A stretch of 6,808 nt of DNA from an uncultured Caryophanales bacterium (GTDB taxonomy: Bacteria > Bacillota_I > Bacilli_A > RF39 > UBA660): positions 1-6,808 of the forward strand of contig CAMSXY010000068.1 of assembly GCA_947065955.1 (NCBI GenBank). Direction: 5' to 3'. The notes under the pieces are model-generated. The model was given only the letters and a program-made list of their open reading frames with translations. It searched no databases and had not been told where the DNA came from. Shown here one piece after another: positions 4,621-6,808 of the stretch. A program made the position numbers and the translations under genes. Position 1 is the stretch's first letter, and each line of letters opens with the position of its first letter.

Positions 4621-6699
4621 ATGATGAGTGTACTCGAATATGCAAATGACGTAAATATTAAAGTCGAAGAAATTTTAAAAAAATGTGTCGAACTAAATAT
4701 CAACGTAAAACAGGAAGATGATCTTTTAGATGATGAACAGATCACCCTTTTAGATAATAGTTTAGAGGATATCACAGGAGATTTAGAAGAGTTAGAATTA
4801 ATAGAGGAAAAAACTTTAAAAAATCAAACACCTTCTTTGAAAAAAATGGTTAAGAAAAAAGAACCGCAAAAGAATATGCAAAAGGAATTTCAAAAACAAA
4901 AAAAACAGATGTATAAAAACAAAGAAAAATTAATGAGCAATGAAATGCCAACAGAAGATACCATTGTTTATAAAGAAAATATGACCATTGGAGATTTAGC
5001 CACTGCCCTTCATATTAACAGTGCTGAAATTATTAAAAAATTATTTTCTCTTGGAATTATGGCAACCATCAACAATGCCATTGATTTTGAAAACGCTGAA
5101 ATTTTAGTTCTTGAGTATGGAAAAGAGTTAAAAAAAGAATCTTCCATCGATATTGCTAATTTTGAAGAGTTTGAGATCGTAGATCAAGAAGAAGATCTTG
5201 AAAAAAGACCTCCCGTTGTAACCATCATGGGACATGTAGATCATGGAAAAACAACGCTTTTAGATAAAATTCGTACTTCAAATGTTGCGAGTAAAGAAGC
5301 AGGTGGAATTACACAGGCTATCAGTGCTTATCAAGTAAAGCATAAAGATGAACGCATTACCTTCATTGATACACCAGGACATGCCGCTTTTACAGAAATG
5401 CGTGCCAGAGGAGCCAAAATAACCGATGTAATTATTATTATCGTTGCTGCGGATGATGGTGTTATGCCGCAAACGAAAGAAGTTGTTGACCATGCCAAAG
5501 TAGCAGGAGTTCCTATTATTGTTGCTATTAACAAAATGGATAAGCCAGGAGCCAATCCAGATCGTATTATGACAGAATTGACAGAATATGGACTTATGCC
5601 AGATACATGGGGTGGAGAAACTCTTTATAGTAAAATTTCTGCTTTAACAGGTGAAGGAATTGACGAACTTTTAGAAAATATTCTTTTAATCGCAGAAATG
5701 CAAAATTATCGTGCAAATAAAAACCGTTATGCTAGTGGAACAGTCATTGAATCTCGATTGGATAAACAGGTAGGACCTGTAGTGACTCTTTTAATTCAAA
5801 ATGGAACTTTACGAATTGGAGACCCTATTGTAGTTGGAACTTCTTTCGGAAAAGTTCGAACCTTAAAAAATGATCTTGGTGAGGATTTAACAGAAGCATA
5901 TCCTTCTATGCCTGTTGAGATTACAGGAGTTAATTTTGTTCCATCTTCTGGGGACAAATTCATGGCTTTTGAATCGGAAAAGAAAGCAAGAACAGTTGCG
6001 GAAACCCGTTTGGAAAGTGAAAAAGCAAAATCCAACAATAACAAGGCAGCCGTATCTTTAGACGAACTTTTTGCAAAAATTCAAGAAGGAATTAAAGAAA
6101 TAAATGTTATTATTAAAGCGGATGTAAATGGTTCAGCAGAAGCTGTTCGAAATTCTCTTGAAAAAATAGAGGTAGAAGGCGTAAAAGTAAAAGTAATTCG
6201 AAGCAGTGTTGGAGCGATTACAGAAAGTGATGTAGTGCTTGCTAAAGCAAGTAATGCCTTTATCATTGGATTTAATATTCGTCCAAATCAAGCTATGAAA
6301 GATTATGCAAAAGAAAATGGAGTCGAAATTCGTCTTTATAATATTATTTATAAAGCAGTAGAAGAGATGGAAGCAGCTATGAAAGGAATGCTAGATCCAA
6401 TTTATGAAGAACAAGTTATTGGAACTGCCGAAATCCGTCAATTATTTAAATTCTCAAAAGTAGGAACCATTGCAGGATCTTATGTAGTAGATGGTGTTAT
6501 TAAAAAAGATTCTAAAGCAAGGATCATTCGAGATAGTATCGTTATTTATGATGGATGTATTCATTCTCTACAAAGAGAAAAAGATTCCGTAAAAGAAGTT
6601 AAAAAAGGCTTAGAATGTGGAATTACAATTGAAAACTACACAGATTTAAAAGTAGGAGATAGTATTGAAGCTTATGAACTAAAAGAAATAGAACGATAG
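4621..6699 (+). CDS. infB: Translation initiation factor IF-2
   Basis: IF-2 is the GTPase that places initiator fMet-tRNA on the 30S subunit and promotes 50S joining. The 692 residues are near the length of Bacillus IF-2. An IF2_N-like segment (about 3-50) is followed by a Lys/Gln-rich linker (64-108) and a second, clearer IF2_N domain (about 118-170, MTIGDLATALHINSAEIIKK). The G domain carries GHVDHGKT (204-211), GGITQAISAY (228-237), DTPGHA (250-255) with catalytic His254, NKMD (304-307) and SAL (340-342). Domain II runs from about 366 to 460, domain III from about 480 to 590 (ADVNGSAEAV at 500-509), and the fMet-tRNA-binding C-terminal domain from about 592 to the end (GTAEIRQLF, GTIAGSYV). 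All GTPase residues are intact. It is the last complete gene of the rimP operon and has no terminator after it, so transcription probably continues into the gene starting at 6731. Confidence 0.98.
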   Translation: MMSVLEYANDVNIKVEEILKKCVELNINVKQEDDLLDDEQITLLDNSLEDITGDLEELELIEEKTLKNQTPSLKKMVKKKEPQKNMQKEFQKQKKQMYKNKEKLMSNEMPTEDTIVYKENMTIGDLATALHINSAEIIKKLFSLGIMATINNAIDFENAEILVLEYGKELKKESSIDIANFEEFEIVDQEEDLEKRPPVVTIMGHVDHGKTTLLDKIRTSNVASKEAGGITQAISAYQVKHKDERITFIDTPGHAAFTEMRARGAKITDVIIIIVAADDGVMPQTKEVVDHAKVAGVPIIVAINKMDKPGANPDRIMTELTEYGLMPDTWGGETLYSKISALTGEGIDELLENILLIAEMQNYRANKNRYASGTVIESRLDKQVGPVVTLLIQNGTLRIGDPIVVGTSFGKVRTLKNDLGEDLTEAYPSMPVEITGVNFVPSSGDKFMAFESEKKARTVAETRLESEKAKSNNNKAAVSLDELFAKIQEGIKEINVIIKADVNGSAEAVRNSLEKIEVEGVKVKVIRSSVGAITESDVVLAKASNAFIIGFNIRPNQAMKDYAKENGVEIRLYNIIYKAVEEMEAAMKGMLDPIYEEQVIGTAEIRQLFKFSKVGTIAGSYVVDGVIKKDSKARIIRDSIVIYDGCIHSLQREKDSVKEVKKGLECGITIENYTDLKVGDSIEAYELKEIER

Positions 6700-6730
6700 T
6701 TCCATTTCTTTTTTTTAGAAAGAGGGATTT

Positions 6731-6763
6731 ATGGAAAGTTTAATTTTAATTCAATATGGAGAA
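6731..6763 (+). CDS. Start of a downstream gene, 5' part only; possible ThiI
   Basis: AGAGGG (6721-6726) precedes an ATG at 6731 by four bases, and eleven genuine codons give MESLILIQYGE before the adapter begins. The start resembles that of ThiI, the tRNA 4-thiouridine synthase, whose N-terminus typically reads (V/I)L(I/V)RYGE followed by a LKGKNR motif; that second motif would fall beyond the cut. It does not resemble RbfA, which commonly follows infB. With eleven residues the assignment is only suggestive. The 31-base gap after infB has no terminator, so the gene is probably in the same transcript. Confidence 0.5.
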
Positions 6764-6808
6764 AGATCGGAAGAGCACACGTCTGAACTCCAGTCACCCA
6801 AGTCTATC
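6764..6808. other. Illumina index adapter left at contig end (artefact)
   Basis: The sequence begins AGATCGGAAGAGCACACGTC, the standard read-1 read-through adapter. It continues through the primer region to GTCAC, the index CCAAGTCT, and ATC of the P7 tail. It is the reverse complement of positions 6-50 with one mismatch. Any reading frame that crosses 6764 is chimeric. Confidence 0.98.

Noticed and set aside
5278..6266. Several open frames on the minus strand inside infB, and similar ones opposite nusA and the first gene
   Set aside because: They are shadows of the strongly conserved plus-strand genes, with low-complexity translations and no ribosome binding sites.
53..6763. CRISPR arrays, tRNA or rRNA genes, insertion sequences
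   Set aside because: No spaced direct repeats, cloverleaf or rRNA-like stretches, or transposase-like frames were seen on either strand.
1..6808. A 45-bp inverted terminal repeat suggesting a transposon, plasmid or linear phage end
   Set aside because: Both copies are Illumina adapter with an index; the symmetry is technical.

Overview
The window is one short-read contig from an AT-rich (roughly 30% GC by eye), low-GC Firmicute. The evidence is strong Shine-Dalgarno sites, an rimP-nusA-ylxR-infB operon of the Bacillus type, and the A-rich, Lys/Glu/Ile-heavy proteins seen in Bacilli such as Erysipelotrichia and Mollicute-like gut lineages. The exact lineage cannot be fixed from sequence alone. 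Tryptophan is always TGG and all eight readable stops are TAA or TAG.

Both ends are artefact. Positions 1-50 and 6764-6808 are the same indexed Illumina adapter in opposite orientation, so genuine sequence runs only from 51 to about 6763. The resulting 45-bp inverted terminal repeat is not a transposon end.

Left block (53-1135, + strand): the 3' end of a very hydrophobic membrane protein gene is followed without a gap by a single-domain ABC ATPase (482-1135). Together they look like an ABC-2 type exporter. A symmetric hairpin at 1141-1176 separates this block from the convergent genes and can stop transcription from both sides.

Middle block (2740-1171, - strand): a two-gene operon encodes a CPBP-family intramembrane protease homologue and a membrane-anchored calcineurin-like metallophosphoesterase. 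Their own promoter faces away from that of the next block; the two promoters are strikingly alike.

Right block (2863-6763, + strand): this is the transcription/translation operon. After the promoter come a leader hairpin with a U-rich tail (a likely NusA-responsive attenuator), rimP, nusA, ylxR (rnpM) and infB, then the first eleven codons of a gene that resembles thiI. These genes link 30S maturation, elongation and termination control, RNase P modulation and translation initiation. Lineage-specific oddities are an RimP without its C-terminal domain that overlaps nusA, an acidic insertion in the NusA N-terminal domain, absence of ylxQ between ylxR and infB, and no rbfA directly after infB.

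I found no new defence, mobile or RNA system. The window is mostly ordinary core genome, with the truncated RimP and the operon remodelling as its most notable biology.
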